Below are positions 1-8,268 of a DNA stretch of 64,000 nucleotides, one piece after another (position 1 is the first letter of the stretch; each line of letters opens with the position of its first letter). The position numbers were made by a program, and so were the translations under genes. Under the pieces are notes generated by a model. It had not been told where the DNA came from, ran no database searches, and was given only the letters and a program-made list of their open reading frames with translations. The stretch spans positions 186,001-250,000 of the forward strand of contig NZ_VLKG01000002.1 of the NCBI RefSeq assembly GCF_007830255.1, read 5' to 3'. The DNA is from Azomonas agilis. GTDB lineage: Bacteria > Pseudomonadota > Gammaproteobacteria > Pseudomonadales > Pseudomonadaceae.

Positions 1-707
1 TGCGTGTGGAGGCCAGCGGTTTTCAGCCTTTGGGTGAGTTAACGCCCTTGGCCTTGCCCGGTGGCGATCAAGCCGCCCGTGAGCCGTGGCGTATGGCCGC
101 TGCTGCCTTGCATGCCTTGGGTCGTAGCGCCGAAATCCCGCCGCGTTTTGCCGAATACGCTGGCAGCAATGTGGTGATACAGATGCTGGTGCGGGGTTTG
201 AACTGTCCACTCAGCCACAGTATGGGCCGCGTCTTCGATGCCGTGGCGGGCTTGCTAGGCTTGGGTGCGCGTCAGCAGTTTGAGGCTCAAGCCGCCATGC
301 GCCTCGAAGCCTTGGTCGAGCAGCTCCCTGAGCAGCCGCCCAAACTCTGGCAGATCAACGCCGAGCAGCAACTCAGCCTTTATCCCTTGCTGGCCGAGTT
401 GGCGGATGGATCTTACAGCCCACAGCAGGGTAGTGAGCTGGCCCATGGCGTTATCATTGCCGCCCTGTGCGATTGGGTGCAGCAAGCCAGCCAGCACACT
501 GGCTTAAAACAGCTGGTGCTGAGCGGTGGTTGTTTCCTCAATCGCTGGCTGCGCGAGGGTGTGGCAGCGGGTTTAAGGGCTCAGGGGTTAGAGGTTTTTA
601 TCCCGCGTCGGGTGCCGGTCAACGATTCGGGTTTGGCGCTGGGACAGGCGTGGGTGGTGCAGATGGCTTTGCGTCATCGCTCAATGAATACAGATGAGGT
701 GCGGTAG
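1..707 (+). CDS. hypF: Carbamoyltransferase HypF, C-terminal part (5' end outside window)
   Basis: HypF makes the cyanide ligands of the [NiFe]-hydrogenase iron by transferring a carbamoyl group from carbamoyl phosphate to the HypE C-terminal cysteine. Only the last ~235 residues are present. The reading frame is open to the left edge, so the GTG at position 6 is not the true start. The visible part matches the Kae1/TobZ-like C-terminal domain: a LNCPLSHSMGR segment, a VLSGGCFLNR segment and a near-terminal PVNDSGLALGQAW motif that is typical of HypF ends (usually ND-GLALGQ). The stop codon at 705-707 is followed immediately by the hypC ATG, so the genes are translationally linked. Identification is firm; the N-terminal acylphosphatase and zinc-finger domains cannot be seen here. 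Confidence 0.93.
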   Translation, partial: RVEASGFQPLGELTPLALPGGDQAAREPWRMAAAALHALGRSAEIPPRFAEYAGSNVVIQMLVRGLNCPLSHSMGRVFDAVAGLLGLGARQQFEAQAAMRLEALVEQLPEQPPKLWQINAEQQLSLYPLLAELADGSYSPQQGSELAHGVIIAALCDWVQQASQHTGLKQLVLSGGCFLNRWLREGVAAGLRAQGLEVFIPRRVPVNDSGLALGQAWVVQMALRHRSMNTDEVR

Positions 708-962
708 ATGTGTTTGGCCATTCCGGTTCGGATTGAGGAGGTGCTGGATGAGCACAATGCGCTGGCGGAAATCGGGGGGCTGCGTAAAAGCATCAACATC
801 AGCCTGTTGGACGGCGTTCAGGTGGGCGACTATGTGATTTTGCATGTGGGCTGCGCGCTGCAACGCCTGAATCCTGAAGAAGCCGAACGCACCTTGGCGT
901 TGTTGGAGTCCCTCGGCCAATTGGAGGCCGCCCGCCAAGCTGCGCTGGAAGGCCAACCATGA
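708..962 (+). CDS. hypC: Hydrogenase maturation chaperone HypC
   Basis: This 84-residue protein is the small HypC/HybG chaperone, which binds HypD and then delivers the Fe(CN)2CO unit to the hydrogenase large subunit. It begins MCLAIPVR; Cys2, exposed after loss of the initiator Met, is the invariant iron-binding residue of the family. The length is normal. The start abuts the hypF stop, and the last four bases overlap the hypD ATG, so it sits in a tightly coupled hypF-C-D-E operon. Confidence 0.97.
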   Translation: MCLAIPVRIEEVLDEHNALAEIGGLRKSINISLLDGVQVGDYVILHVGCALQRLNPEEAERTLALLESLGQLEAARQAALEGQP

Positions 963-2092
963 AGTATGTGGACGAATTCCGCGACGGCGACAAAGCCCGC
1001 CAATTGGCCGCCTGCATCAAAGCCGAAGCGCGACCGGAGCGCGCCTACCGGTTGATGGAGTTTTGCGGCGGCCATACCCACGCGATTTTCCGCTACGGTT
1101 TGCCGGATTTACTGCCGGAGAATGTACAGCTGATCCACGGGCCGGGTTGTCCGGTATGTGTATTGCCCATTGCGCGGCTGGATAAAGCCATTGCCTTGGC
1201 CCGCCATCCGGAAGTGATCCTCTGCACCTACGGTGACTTGCTGCGCGTTCCCGCTTCCAACCGCCAAACCCTGCTGAAAACCAAGGCCGAGGGCGCGGAC
1301 ATCCGCATGCTCTATTCGCCCTTGGAGGCGCTCAAGCTGGCCGAAGACAACCCGACACGCGAAGTGGTATTTCTGGCCATCGGCTTTGAAACCACCACAC
1401 CGCCCACCGCTTTATTGGTGGAACACGCCCGTCAGCGCGGCCTGAGCAACCTGTCCATCTTCTGCAACCATGTGTTGACCCCACCGGCCATGCACGCCAT
1501 TTTGGCCAGCCCCGAATCGGAAGCGGGGATGCTGCAACTGCACGGCTTTATTGGCCCTGCCCACGTCAGTACCGTAATTGGCAGCCAAGCCTATGCGGAG
1601 TTTCCCGCCCGTTACGGCACGCCGGTGGTGATTGCCGGATTCGAGCCGCTGGACGTGCTCCAAGCTCTGCTGATGCTGGTGCGCCAACTCAACCAAGGCC
1701 GCTCCGAGGTGGAAAACCAATTCACCCGCGCCGTCACCGAGCAGGGCAACCTTAAGGCCCGTGCTTTGATGGATCAGGTGTTCGAGTTGCGCTCGACCTT
1801 TGAATGGCGCGGCCTCGGCTTTTTGCCCGACAGCGCCCTGCAACTGCGCCCCGAATACGCCGCCTTTGATGCCGAGCGCCGTTTTGAGCTGCCGGAACTG
1901 CCCGCCCAAGAACACAAAGCCTGCGAGTGTCCGGCCATTTTGCGCGGCGCGAAGCGTCCCCAAGACTGCCGCTTGTTCGGCACGGCCTGCACCCCCGCCA
2001 ATCCCTTGGGCTCGTGCATGGTGTCCTCCGAAGGCGCGTGCGCCGCTTATTACACCTATGGCCGCCATTTGCGCGCGGCAGGAGCCCAGTGA
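959..2092 (+). CDS. hypD: Hydrogenase maturation Fe-S protein HypD
   Basis: This 377-residue protein is the scaffold on which the Fe(CN)2CO cofactor is assembled together with HypC and HypE. Family motifs are visible in order: [14 protein letters not shown] near residue 40, [10 protein letters not shown] near residue 65, [11 protein letters not shown] in the middle, and a cysteine-rich C-terminal segment (CECPAIL...[10 protein letters not shown]...[11 protein letters not shown]) that holds the [4Fe-4S] cluster ligands. The length is normal for the family. The start overlaps hypC and the stop overlaps the hypE ATG by one base. Confidence 0.97.
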   Translation: MKYVDEFRDGDKARQLAACIKAEARPERAYRLMEFCGGHTHAIFRYGLPDLLPENVQLIHGPGCPVCVLPIARLDKAIALARHPEVILCTYGDLLRVPASNRQTLLKTKAEGADIRMLYSPLEALKLAEDNPTREVVFLAIGFETTTPPTALLVEHARQRGLSNLSIFCNHVLTPPAMHAILASPESEAGMLQLHGFIGPAHVSTVIGSQAYAEFPARYGTPVVIAGFEPLDVLQALLMLVRQLNQGRSEVENQFTRAVTEQGNLKARALMDQVFELRSTFEWRGLGFLPDSALQLRPEYAAFDAERRFELPELPAQEHKACECPAILRGAKRPQDCRLFGTACTPANPLGSCMVSSEGACAAYYTYGRHLRAAGAQ

Positions 2093-3111
2093 TGGCGCTG
2101 AATTTAAACGGCTGCGTGGAAATGATCCACGGCGGCGGCGGACGGGCCAGCGCCGAGCTGATCCGCGAACTCTTTGCCCAAGCCTTCGACAACGAATGGC
2201 TGAACCAAGGCAACGACCAAGCCCAATTCACCCTGCCCGCCGGACAGGTAGTGATGGCCACCGACAGCCATGTGATTGCGCCGCTGTTCTTCCCTGGTGG
2301 CGACATTGGCAGCCTCTCGGTACATGGCACTTTGAATGATGTGGCCATGTCCGGCGCGAAGCCCTGCTATCTGGCTGCCAGCTTCATTCTGGAAGAAGGC
2401 TTTCCGCTGGCTGACCTGAAACGCATTGTCGATTCGATGGCCAAGGCTTCCCGCGAAGCCGGAGTGCCCATCGTCACTGGCGACACCAAGGTAGTGGAGC
2501 GGGGCAAGGGCGATGGTGTCTTTATCACCACCACCGGCGTGGGCGTGGTTCCCGAAGGGCTGTACCTCTCCGGCGATCAAGCGCGCCCCGGCGACAAAAT
2601 CCTGATTTCCGGCAGCATTGGCGACCACGGTGTGACCATTTTGTCCCTGCGCGAAGGCTTGGGCTTTGAGGCCGACATCGGCTCCGACAGCCAAAACCTC
2701 GCGCTCTTGGTGGCGGCGATGTTGGAAGCGGTGCCGAGCATTCGCTGCCTGCGCGACCCAACCCGTGGTGGCTTGGGCAATACCCTCAACGAATTGGCCC
2801 AACAGTCCGGCGTGGGCATGCAGTTGGAGGAGGCTGCCATTCCCGTGCGCGAGCCTGTGCGTGCCGCCTGCGAGTTCTTGGGCCTTGATCCGCTTTATGT
2901 CGCCAACGAAGGCAAGTTGATCGCCATTTGCCCCGCCGAACACGCCGAGCAGCTCCTAGCTGTGATGCGCGCCCATCCCCTTGGCCAACAGGCCGCCATC
3001 ATCGGCACCGTGCAGGAGGATGCCCAGCAGTTTGTGCAGATGCGTACCCAGTTTGGCGGCCAGCGCATGGTGGATTGGTTAAATGGGGAGCAGTTGCCGA
3101 GGATTTGTTGA
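2092..3111 (+). CDS. hypE: Hydrogenase maturation protein HypE (thiocarboxamide dehydratase)
   Basis: HypE dehydrates a thiocarboxamide on its C-terminal cysteine to a thiocyanate and donates CN- to the iron on HypCD. I chose the ATG at 2092 (339 residues, [20 protein letters not shown]) because it overlaps the hypD stop and gives the usual family N-terminus. An upstream in-frame start at 1927 would add 55 residues read through hypD in another frame. PurM-like ATP-binding motifs are present (MATDSHVI, VTGDTKVVERGKGDG, DPTRGGLG). The protein ends PRIC, the invariant C-terminal cysteine required for activity. A second diverged copy of this 3' end lies at 3824-3937. Confidence 0.97.
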   Translation: MALNLNGCVEMIHGGGGRASAELIRELFAQAFDNEWLNQGNDQAQFTLPAGQVVMATDSHVIAPLFFPGGDIGSLSVHGTLNDVAMSGAKPCYLAASFILEEGFPLADLKRIVDSMAKASREAGVPIVTGDTKVVERGKGDGVFITTTGVGVVPEGLYLSGDQARPGDKILISGSIGDHGVTILSLREGLGFEADIGSDSQNLALLVAAMLEAVPSIRCLRDPTRGGLGNTLNELAQQSGVGMQLEEAAIPVREPVRAACEFLGLDPLYVANEGKLIAICPAEHAEQLLAVMRAHPLGQQAAIIGTVQEDAQQFVQMRTQFGGQRMVDWLNGEQLPRIC

Positions 3112-3120
3112 GGAGGTGTT

Positions 3121-3639
3121 GTGGGTAAGAAAATTATCATCATTGCGGGGCCGAATGGCGCAGGAAAGACAACCTTTGCCCGATCCTTTCTGCCAGCGGA
3201 GGCACAGTGCCCGCGCTTTATTAATGCTGATTTAATTGCGGCAGGATTGGCTCCTTTTGCGCCTGAGAAGGCAGCGGTGAAAGCAGGTAAGTTGATGCTT
3301 TCAGAGATTGCAGAGAGCGTAAGTCGTGGTGATAGCTTTGCCATTGAAACCACACTGTCGGGGCTGACTTATCTGCGCCATATCCGTCAGTGGCAACAGC
3401 AGGGCTATCACGTTTGTCTATTTTTTCTAGCCTTGCCCTCAGCTGAGGTTGCCGTTGCACGGGTGGCTGAGCGAGTGAAGCAAGGGGGCCACCATATTCC
3501 TGAGGAAGTGATTCGTCGCCGTTTTGCCGCGGGCCGTAGTAACTTTGAGCGCCATTACCGCCCACAGGTTGATGCTTGGGCACTGTATGATAATTCCGGA
3601 GTGGAGCCTTTAATGCTCGAATGGGGAGAGAAAGAATGA
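3121..3639 (+). CDS. Zeta-toxin-like P-loop kinase/ATPase
   Basis: This 172-residue protein belongs to the predicted ABC-type ATPase/zeta-toxin family (COG4185-like). It has an N-terminal Walker A (IIAGPNGAGKTT, residues ~7-18), a following FINADLIA segment like the zeta catalytic Asp region, an AIETTLSG motif near residue 78, and an arginine-rich RRRFAAGRSNFE segment near residue 140. Zeta toxins phosphorylate UDP-N-acetylglucosamine; activity of this subfamily is less clear. The start is GTG at 3121 behind an AGGAGG at 3112-3117 that overlaps the end of hypE, so it may be co-translated with hyp. Its ATGA overlap with the next small gene suggests a toxin-antitoxin or effector-partner pair. 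The toxin role is inference. Confidence 0.78.
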   Translation: MGKKIIIIAGPNGAGKTTFARSFLPAEAQCPRFINADLIAAGLAPFAPEKAAVKAGKLMLSEIAESVSRGDSFAIETTLSGLTYLRHIRQWQQQGYHVCLFFLALPSAEVAVARVAERVKQGGHHIPEEVIRRRFAAGRSNFERHYRPQVDAWALYDNSGVEPLMLEWGEKE

Positions 3640-3821
3640 CGCAGCAAGAATTAGCTAAAGCAAAAGACCCTGATCTGCGGGCCTCGTTACAGGCTATTAA
3701 GCGTGCTGCTGAGCTGGCCCGACAAACAGCCTTGCAAACAGATACCGGCATTGTGGTTGTTGAAGGGCAGAAAATGGTGCATGTATCGGCTCAGGAGTTG
3801 CGGCAAGAACGGGTTCTGTGA
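3636..3821 (+). CDS. Small partner of zeta-like protein (candidate antitoxin)
   Basis: This 61-residue protein starts at the ATG at 3636, inside the stop of the zeta-like gene (ATGA overlap), with a GGGGAGAG ribosome binding site at 3622-3629. It is mostly helical and charged (QQELAKAKDPDLRASLQAI), followed by a short beta-like part (GIVVVEGQKMVHVSAQEL). I do not recognise a named family. Small genes are often found beside COG4185-type ATPases, so an antitoxin role is a reasonable guess and nothing more. Confidence 0.6.
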   Translation: MTQQELAKAKDPDLRASLQAIKRAAELARQTALQTDTGIVVVEGQKMVHVSAQELRQERVL

Positions 3822-3823
3822 AT

Positions 3824-3937
3824 GACATTGGAACGGTACAGGAAGACGCTCAGCAGTTTGTGCAAATGCGTACCCAGTTTGGCGGCCAGAGCATGGTGGA
3901 TTGGTTAAATGGGGAACCGTTGCCGAGGATTTGTTAG
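3824..3937 (+). pseudogene. Remnant: second copy of the hypE 3' end
   Basis: These 114 bases read in frame as the last 37 codons of hypE plus a stop: GTVQEDAQQFVQMRTQFGG at the start and ending LPRIC. Compared by eye with 2998-3111 there are 15 base differences, about 87% identity. Most are synonymous, and differences are concentrated in the first third. Only three residues differ outside the stop. There is no start codon or upstream part, so it is a non-coding remnant. The synonymous pattern means it diverged as part of an intact hypE before being separated from it. Confidence 0.9.
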
Positions 3938-3974
3938 GCTCGCTTTTCTTTCTTCTGTCTAATAAGGATAAATT

Positions 3975-4479
3975 ATGCTCATACTGAGAGAATATAGAGA
4001 AGCCGATATCCCCTTATTAGTTGACTACCTAAATGATCTTAGGGTTCGTCAATATTTAACTTCGGCAATACCTGATCCTTATAAAGAAAGGGATGCAGAG
4101 TTCTGGGTTAAAAAAGGAAGCAAGGAGCATATTATTCGTGCTATAGAATTTAATGGGCAATATGTAGGAGACATTGGTGCCTTTCTCGGACGCCTTGAGA
4201 CGCCTTGAGCGAAGTCGGACAGCTGATGTGGGGTATTGGATCGCCCAACCTTTTTGGGGAAAAGGAATAGCGACACAGGCTTTAGCTCAGCTTACGCAGC
4301 ATATCTTCAAAGAAACTGACATTATCCGCTTACAAGCCCTTGTGTTTGACGGAAATATAGCCTCTTGCAGAGTATTGGAAAAATGTGGGTATATTCAAGA
4401 GGCATTTTTAAAATGCGCTGTTTTTAAAGAGGATCAGCCCATAAGTACTTATTTATATTCTTGCTTAAATATTCCGTAA
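3975..4479 (+). pseudogene. GNAT acetyltransferase gene, frameshifted by a 10-bp duplication
   Basis: The gene begins at ATG 3975 (MLILREYREADIPLLVDYLN) and is typical of RimJ/RimL-like GNAT N-acetyltransferases. The frame stops at 4208. The family sequence resumes in another frame (RSRTADVGYWIAQPFWGKGI, with the acetyl-CoA-binding GKGIA loop) and runs to 4479. Removing one copy of the 10-bp tandem repeat at 4189-4208 joins the two halves exactly (GAFLGRLERSRTADVGYW) into a normal ~164-residue enzyme. The local DNA is AT-rich compared with the hyp genes, suggesting transfer. It is either a recent pseudogene or a slipped-strand switch. Confidence 0.88.
4189..4208 (+). repeat. Tandem 10-bp duplication (GACGCCTTGA x2)
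   Basis: The unit GACGCCTTGA occurs at 4189-4198 and again at 4199-4208. It lies inside the acetyltransferase gene and is the direct cause of its frameshift, because 10 is not a multiple of 3. Confidence 0.95.
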
Positions 4480-4686
4480 GAGATTTTAAAATATTTGTTT
4501 TTATTTTATATAATATTGCTTATATGCTACGAATAGGTACTGGGTATTAATAGTAAATACAAATCCGGTATAAGTGTAAAATTAAAGCATCTGACTAAAA
4601 ATATCTTTTTACCCGTCTTGAAAATTTCCATCGGATGCCGATAACTAATAATATATAGGAGTACTTTTACTCACTCAGGGGGGCAT
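4480..4686 (+). promoter_or_regulatory. AT-rich intergenic region upstream of the response regulator
   Basis: This stretch is strongly AT-rich and holds no gene. It must carry the promoter of the response regulator, whose ATG at 4687 is preceded by a GGGGGG run at 4678-4683 acting as ribosome binding site. Several TATAAT-like hexamers exist in the AT-rich part, so I do not pick one. Confidence 0.4.
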
Positions 4687-6030
4687 ATGACAACACTTAT
4701 ACAAAAACACCGCCCACGCTTATTGTTAGTAGACGATGATCGAGAGGTACTCAATCGCTTATGCCATTTGCTGAGAAATCAGCCTTATGACTTAGCCACA
4801 GCCACCGATGGCACGCACGCTTTAGCCTTGTTTAATGAGATGCCCTTTGATCTGGTGCTAGCCGATGCCCATATGCAGGGTATGGACGGCCCCACCTTGC
4901 TCACCCAGATTCACAATCAAAATCCAGACACGATTCGCATTTTGCTCACAGCTCATCCTGAGCTAAACATGCTGGTAACAGCGTTAAATGAAGGGCATAT
5001 CTACCACTTTGTACACAAACCTTGGGACGACAACGAGCTCTTGCTAACCCTGCGCCAAGCCATAGCCCATCAAGACATTGAGCGCGAGCGGCAGGCGTTG
5101 TTAGAAACGGTTCAAGTGCGTAACCAAGAGTTAAACGAACTCAATACCCATTTAGAGCAGCGAGTGGCGGCGCGCACCGCTGAACTACAGCAAACGGCGG
5201 ATATGCTGGACTTGGCCTATGAAGAGCTCAGGCACAGCTATGTGACCAGTACGGAAGTATTCTCCCTGCTGATCAACCAGCGGGTGCCGGTGGAAAAGCA
5301 AACCAACAAAGAAGTGATCGGTCTTACTCGTGCGTTCTGTCAGCACCTGAAATTAGATGAAGGCCAAACCCAAGACATCGTAATGGCGGCGGCCTTGTAC
5401 AACATTGGCAAACTGAGCTGGCCTGATGCGCTGCTCGAAATGCCCTCAGATACTCTGTACAAAAAAAGCCGCGATATGTTCCGAGCCTATCCGGGTCGCA
5501 GCGAAAGCTTATTTATGGCCTTGGAGCCGCTACAGGATGCACGGGCGATGATCCGTCACCATCAAGAGCGCTGGGACGGTAAAGGCTTCCCCGATAACAT
5601 TAAAGAAACCGAAATTCCCTTTGGTTCGCGCCTAATTAAGCTGGTGATTGATTTTATCGAGCTGCAAAAAGGATTGGTCTTGGAGCGCCAATTCAATCAG
5701 GACGAAGCCTTGCTGCTGATGCGTAAATTCAGCGGCAAAATCTACGATCCAGATCTGATAGAGCCCTTTGTCACAGTCTGCACTCAGATTGTGCCTAGCC
5801 TCTGTGTAAACGACCCGGATGTGAAGGTTTTTAACACCCATCAGCTAAAACCCGGTATGAAACTCGCCCGCAGCCTGAATGCCGACAGCGGTTTATTGTT
5901 GTTGAACGAAGGCAAGGTATTAACAGCCCTGATTATTGAGCGTTTGATCGCCTTTGAAGCGGCGGAGAAGACTCAATACAGCCTATTTGTTAGGGAGCCT
6001 GCCTTCGTCAGTGAGATCGTGAATAGCTAA
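4687..6030 (+). CDS. Response regulator with degenerate HD-GYP (YN-GFP) domain
   Basis: This 447-residue protein has an N-terminal receiver domain (LLLVDDD acidic pocket, phospho-acceptor Asp60 in LADAHM, conserved Lys111 in HKPW). A coiled-coil linker follows (residues ~130-180, ending in EQRVAARTAELQ), then an HD-GYP-type domain. The receiver resembles those of HupR/HoxA and RpfG-like regulators. In the output domain the HD pair is replaced by Tyr238-Asn239 (ALYNIGK), while HHQERWDGKGFP at 291-302 keeps the His-His and most of the GYP loop. HD-GYP proteins hydrolyse c-di-GMP; loss of the HD metal ligands suggests little or no phosphodiesterase activity. P. aeruginosa PA2572 is, from memory, a comparable YN-GYP protein. 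It is convergent with the transporter operon, with a 7-bp gap. Confidence 0.88.
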   Translation: MTTLIQKHRPRLLLVDDDREVLNRLCHLLRNQPYDLATATDGTHALALFNEMPFDLVLADAHMQGMDGPTLLTQIHNQNPDTIRILLTAHPELNMLVTALNEGHIYHFVHKPWDDNELLLTLRQAIAHQDIERERQALLETVQVRNQELNELNTHLEQRVAARTAELQQTADMLDLAYEELRHSYVTSTEVFSLLINQRVPVEKQTNKEVIGLTRAFCQHLKLDEGQTQDIVMAAALYNIGKLSWPDALLEMPSDTLYKKSRDMFRAYPGRSESLFMALEPLQDARAMIRHHQERWDGKGFPDNIKETEIPFGSRLIKLVIDFIELQKGLVLERQFNQDEALLLMRKFSGKIYDPDLIEPFVTVCTQIVPSLCVNDPDVKVFNTHQLKPGMKLARSLNADSGLLLLNEGKVLTALIIERLIAFEAAEKTQYSLFVREPAFVSEIVNS

Positions 6031-6037
6031 ACTTAGC

Positions 6038-7477
6038 TCACGGAAGGCTTAAGCAGCGTTGGGTGTGACAGATTTTATGCACGAGGGCCGGGTCATGGCT
6101 AACCAGCAATACAGCGCATTGATACTCTGTGGCCACTTCCACTAAGAGCTGTAACACGTCGCGGGCGGTGATGGGGTCAAGTCGAGATACGGGTTCATCG
6201 GCAAACAAAAATACAGGCTCCATCAATAACACCCGCGCCAAGGCTAGCCGCTGAAGTTCTCCTCCTGATACTTGGTGGCTGTGGCGCTGTAACAGGTGAG
6301 TACTCAGATTCAAGCGTTCCAAGAGTGCGGGCAGGCGTTTTGCGTCTAAACGGTGTAGGCGAATGAGGTCGTCAAAGAGCTGGGCCAATTTAACCTGAGG
6401 GGCAAAGCTGGCCGGAGGATCTTGGTAGAGTTTGAGATAGCGCTGGGGGGCAAATCCTCCCCGTCTATATACCCGCCCTGAGTCGGCGGGCAATAGGCCT
6501 AACAGAATATCGCCTAGGGTGCTTTTACCGCACCCGCTGTCTCCGGTAAGGCCAAGGATTTCGCCCCGCCGAATCTGTAGGCTTAGATGTTCAAACAGTC
6601 GCTTATTTCCCCGCTGTTTACTCAGCTCCTGTGCCTCAAGAATGGGGGTAGCCTGTTGTATGTTTGGCAGAGGATAGGGAGGCCAGCGGGCGGGTTCAGC
6701 TTCTATTAGTTGTCGGGTGTACTGACAGGCAGAATCATCCAATACCTGTTTAATACGCCCATCGTCCAGCAATCGCCCGGATTTCATGACCAGTATGCGC
6801 CCACCCAATTGGCGCGCCACGGCTACGTCGTGGGTGATGGTCAGCAGAGTGCCTTGGGTGGATTTTTTGCACAAGAGCTGTACCAGAGCTTCACGGCAGC
6901 TTGTGTCTAAACCCTTGGTTGGTTCGTCGGCCAAAATCAGGGAAGCACCCGCAGCGGTAGCGGCACAGAAGGCTAAACGCTGTGCCATGCCGCCCGACAG
7001 TTGATCCGGGCGTTTGTGTTCAGCCCCCTGCAACCCCACAGCCAGAAGGTCTTGGGTAGCTTGGTGATCGGCGCTATCTGGCTTACGGCCTTTAACGCAC
7101 TGGTAAACCTCGGATACCTGTTCTTGACTAGGCATTAAAGGATCAAGGGCATGCCAAGGCTCTTGGGGTAGCAGCGCGATCCTACGTCCCCAGAGTTGTT
7201 CGCGCTCTGTTTGGGGGAGTGCATCAAGATCCTGTCCTGCAATGCGTATGCGGCCTTGGTGGTACAAAGGCTTGGGCAAAGTCCCCATAATGGCCTGCAT
7301 CAGCAGGCTTTTGCCGGCTCCCGTTTCCCCTAAAATGGTTAGGCGCTCACCGGGATAAAGGCTAAAGCTCAGAGGTTCTAGCAGCAGCTCGGGGGCTTGA
7401 TTTTTGGCTTGAGGACGGGAAAACACACAGAGGTTTTCCACCTGCAATAAGGGGATTATCGGTTGTGAGCCAGTCAT
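6038..7477 (-). CDS. Fused double ATPase of a nickel/peptide-type ABC importer
   Basis: This 479-residue protein contains two complete ABC nucleotide-binding domains. The first has Walker A GETGAGKS and signature LSGGMAQRL followed by ILADEPTKGLD. The second has Walker A GDSGCGKS and signature VSGGELQRLALAR followed by LFADEPVSRLD. In Dpp/Nik/Opp systems these are usually two proteins (NikD and NikE); here they are fused. It is the last gene of the minus-strand import operon and overlaps the upstream permease gene by four bases. Substrate is not determined by sequence; nickel or a nickel chelate is favoured by the adjacent hyp genes. Confidence 0.87.
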   Translation of the reverse strand: MTGSQPIIPLLQVENLCVFSRPQAKNQAPELLLEPLSFSLYPGERLTILGETGAGKSLLMQAIMGTLPKPLYHQGRIRIAGQDLDALPQTEREQLWGRRIALLPQEPWHALDPLMPSQEQVSEVYQCVKGRKPDSADHQATQDLLAVGLQGAEHKRPDQLSGGMAQRLAFCAATAAGASLILADEPTKGLDTSCREALVQLLCKKSTQGTLLTITHDVAVARQLGGRILVMKSGRLLDDGRIKQVLDDSACQYTRQLIEAEPARWPPYPLPNIQQATPILEAQELSKQRGNKRLFEHLSLQIRRGEILGLTGDSGCGKSTLGDILLGLLPADSGRVYRRGGFAPQRYLKLYQDPPASFAPQVKLAQLFDDLIRLHRLDAKRLPALLERLNLSTHLLQRHSHQVSGGELQRLALARVLLMEPVFLFADEPVSRLDPITARDVLQLLVEVATEYQCAVLLVSHDPALVHKICHTQRCLSLP

Positions 7478-8268
7478 GAGCGTTTTCCCCCTGCCAGCAA
7501 ATTAAGACTGAGTACCAACAAAAATACCGCCAATACCGGCTGTGCCAGCACCCAAGGAGCATCGCTGTAATAGGGGAACAGCTCCACCATCATTAAGCCT
7601 AACTCTGCTGTGGGCGGGCGGACACCCACAGAAACAAAGCCCAGCGCCGCCAGAGCCAAAATCGCATTGGCGGCTCCAAAGGCCGCTAGGGTGAATACGG
7701 GGGATACCAACGCGGGCCAAATATGACGGCGGAAGCAATACCACCGCCCAAAGCCCAGCATGTGGGAAGCTTGCATGGCGGAGGATTGAATCTGAGTACG
7801 GGTAATGGCGCGCACCACCCGGAAATATTCCACCCAAAGTACCAAGGAAATAGCCAGATACAGCATCAACAACGAACCGGGAGCCAAACCCGCAAACAGC
7901 AGAATCAGTACCAGTCCGGGTAAGGCCAACAGCATGTTGAGGATAAAAGACAGCAGCCGATCGGCCCAGCCTTGCCACCAACCTGCGACCACGCCCAGCA
8001 GTATGCCCAGCGTGGCGGAAGTCAGTACACAGATCAGGCTGAGGATTAGGGAGAGGCGCAAGGCCGCCCCCATCCGAGCCAGCATACTGCGGCCAAACTG
8101 ATCCGTGCCTAAGGGCTCTTGTAGACTAGGGAGGGCAAAGGCTTGGTCAAGGCGCTGTAGATAAGGGGCTGTGCCGTGCAGTAGGGCTTCCAACAGGGCA
8201 AAAGCCAAGAGTAATAGCAGCAGTCCGGCCCCGATTTTTTGGCTGGTTTTGAGTTTAAGTTGCCTCAT
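7474..8268 (-). CDS. ABC permease, DppC/NikC type
   Basis: This 264-residue inner-membrane protein has an N-terminal transmembrane helix followed by the binding-protein-dependent permease domain with about five more helices. The family features EPLGTDQFGRSMLARM near residue 50 and ALAALGFVSVGVRPPTAELG near residue 210 are typical of DppC/OppC/NikC. It overlaps the NikB-like gene upstream and the fused ATPase gene downstream by four bases each, so the three are translationally coupled. Confidence 0.88.
   Translation of the reverse strand: MRQLKLKTSQKIGAGLLLLLLAFALLEALLHGTAPYLQRLDQAFALPSLQEPLGTDQFGRSMLARMGAALRLSLILSLICVLTSATLGILLGVVAGWWQGWADRLLSFILNMLLALPGLVLILLFAGLAPGSLLMLYLAISLVLWVEYFRVVRAITRTQIQSSAMQASHMLGFGRWYCFRRHIWPALVSPVFTLAAFGAANAILALAALGFVSVGVRPPTAELGLMMVELFPYYSDAPWVLAQPVLAVFLLVLSLNLLAGGKRS

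Noticed and set aside
1927-2091. Possible N-terminal extension of HypE
   Set aside because: These codons are hypD sequence in another frame. The ATG at 2092 gives the family-typical N-terminus and an overlap with the hypD stop.
2104-2943. A 279-codon minus-strand ORF
   Set aside because: It is antisense to hypE and shows the Gly/His/Ala-rich composition of a shadow frame.
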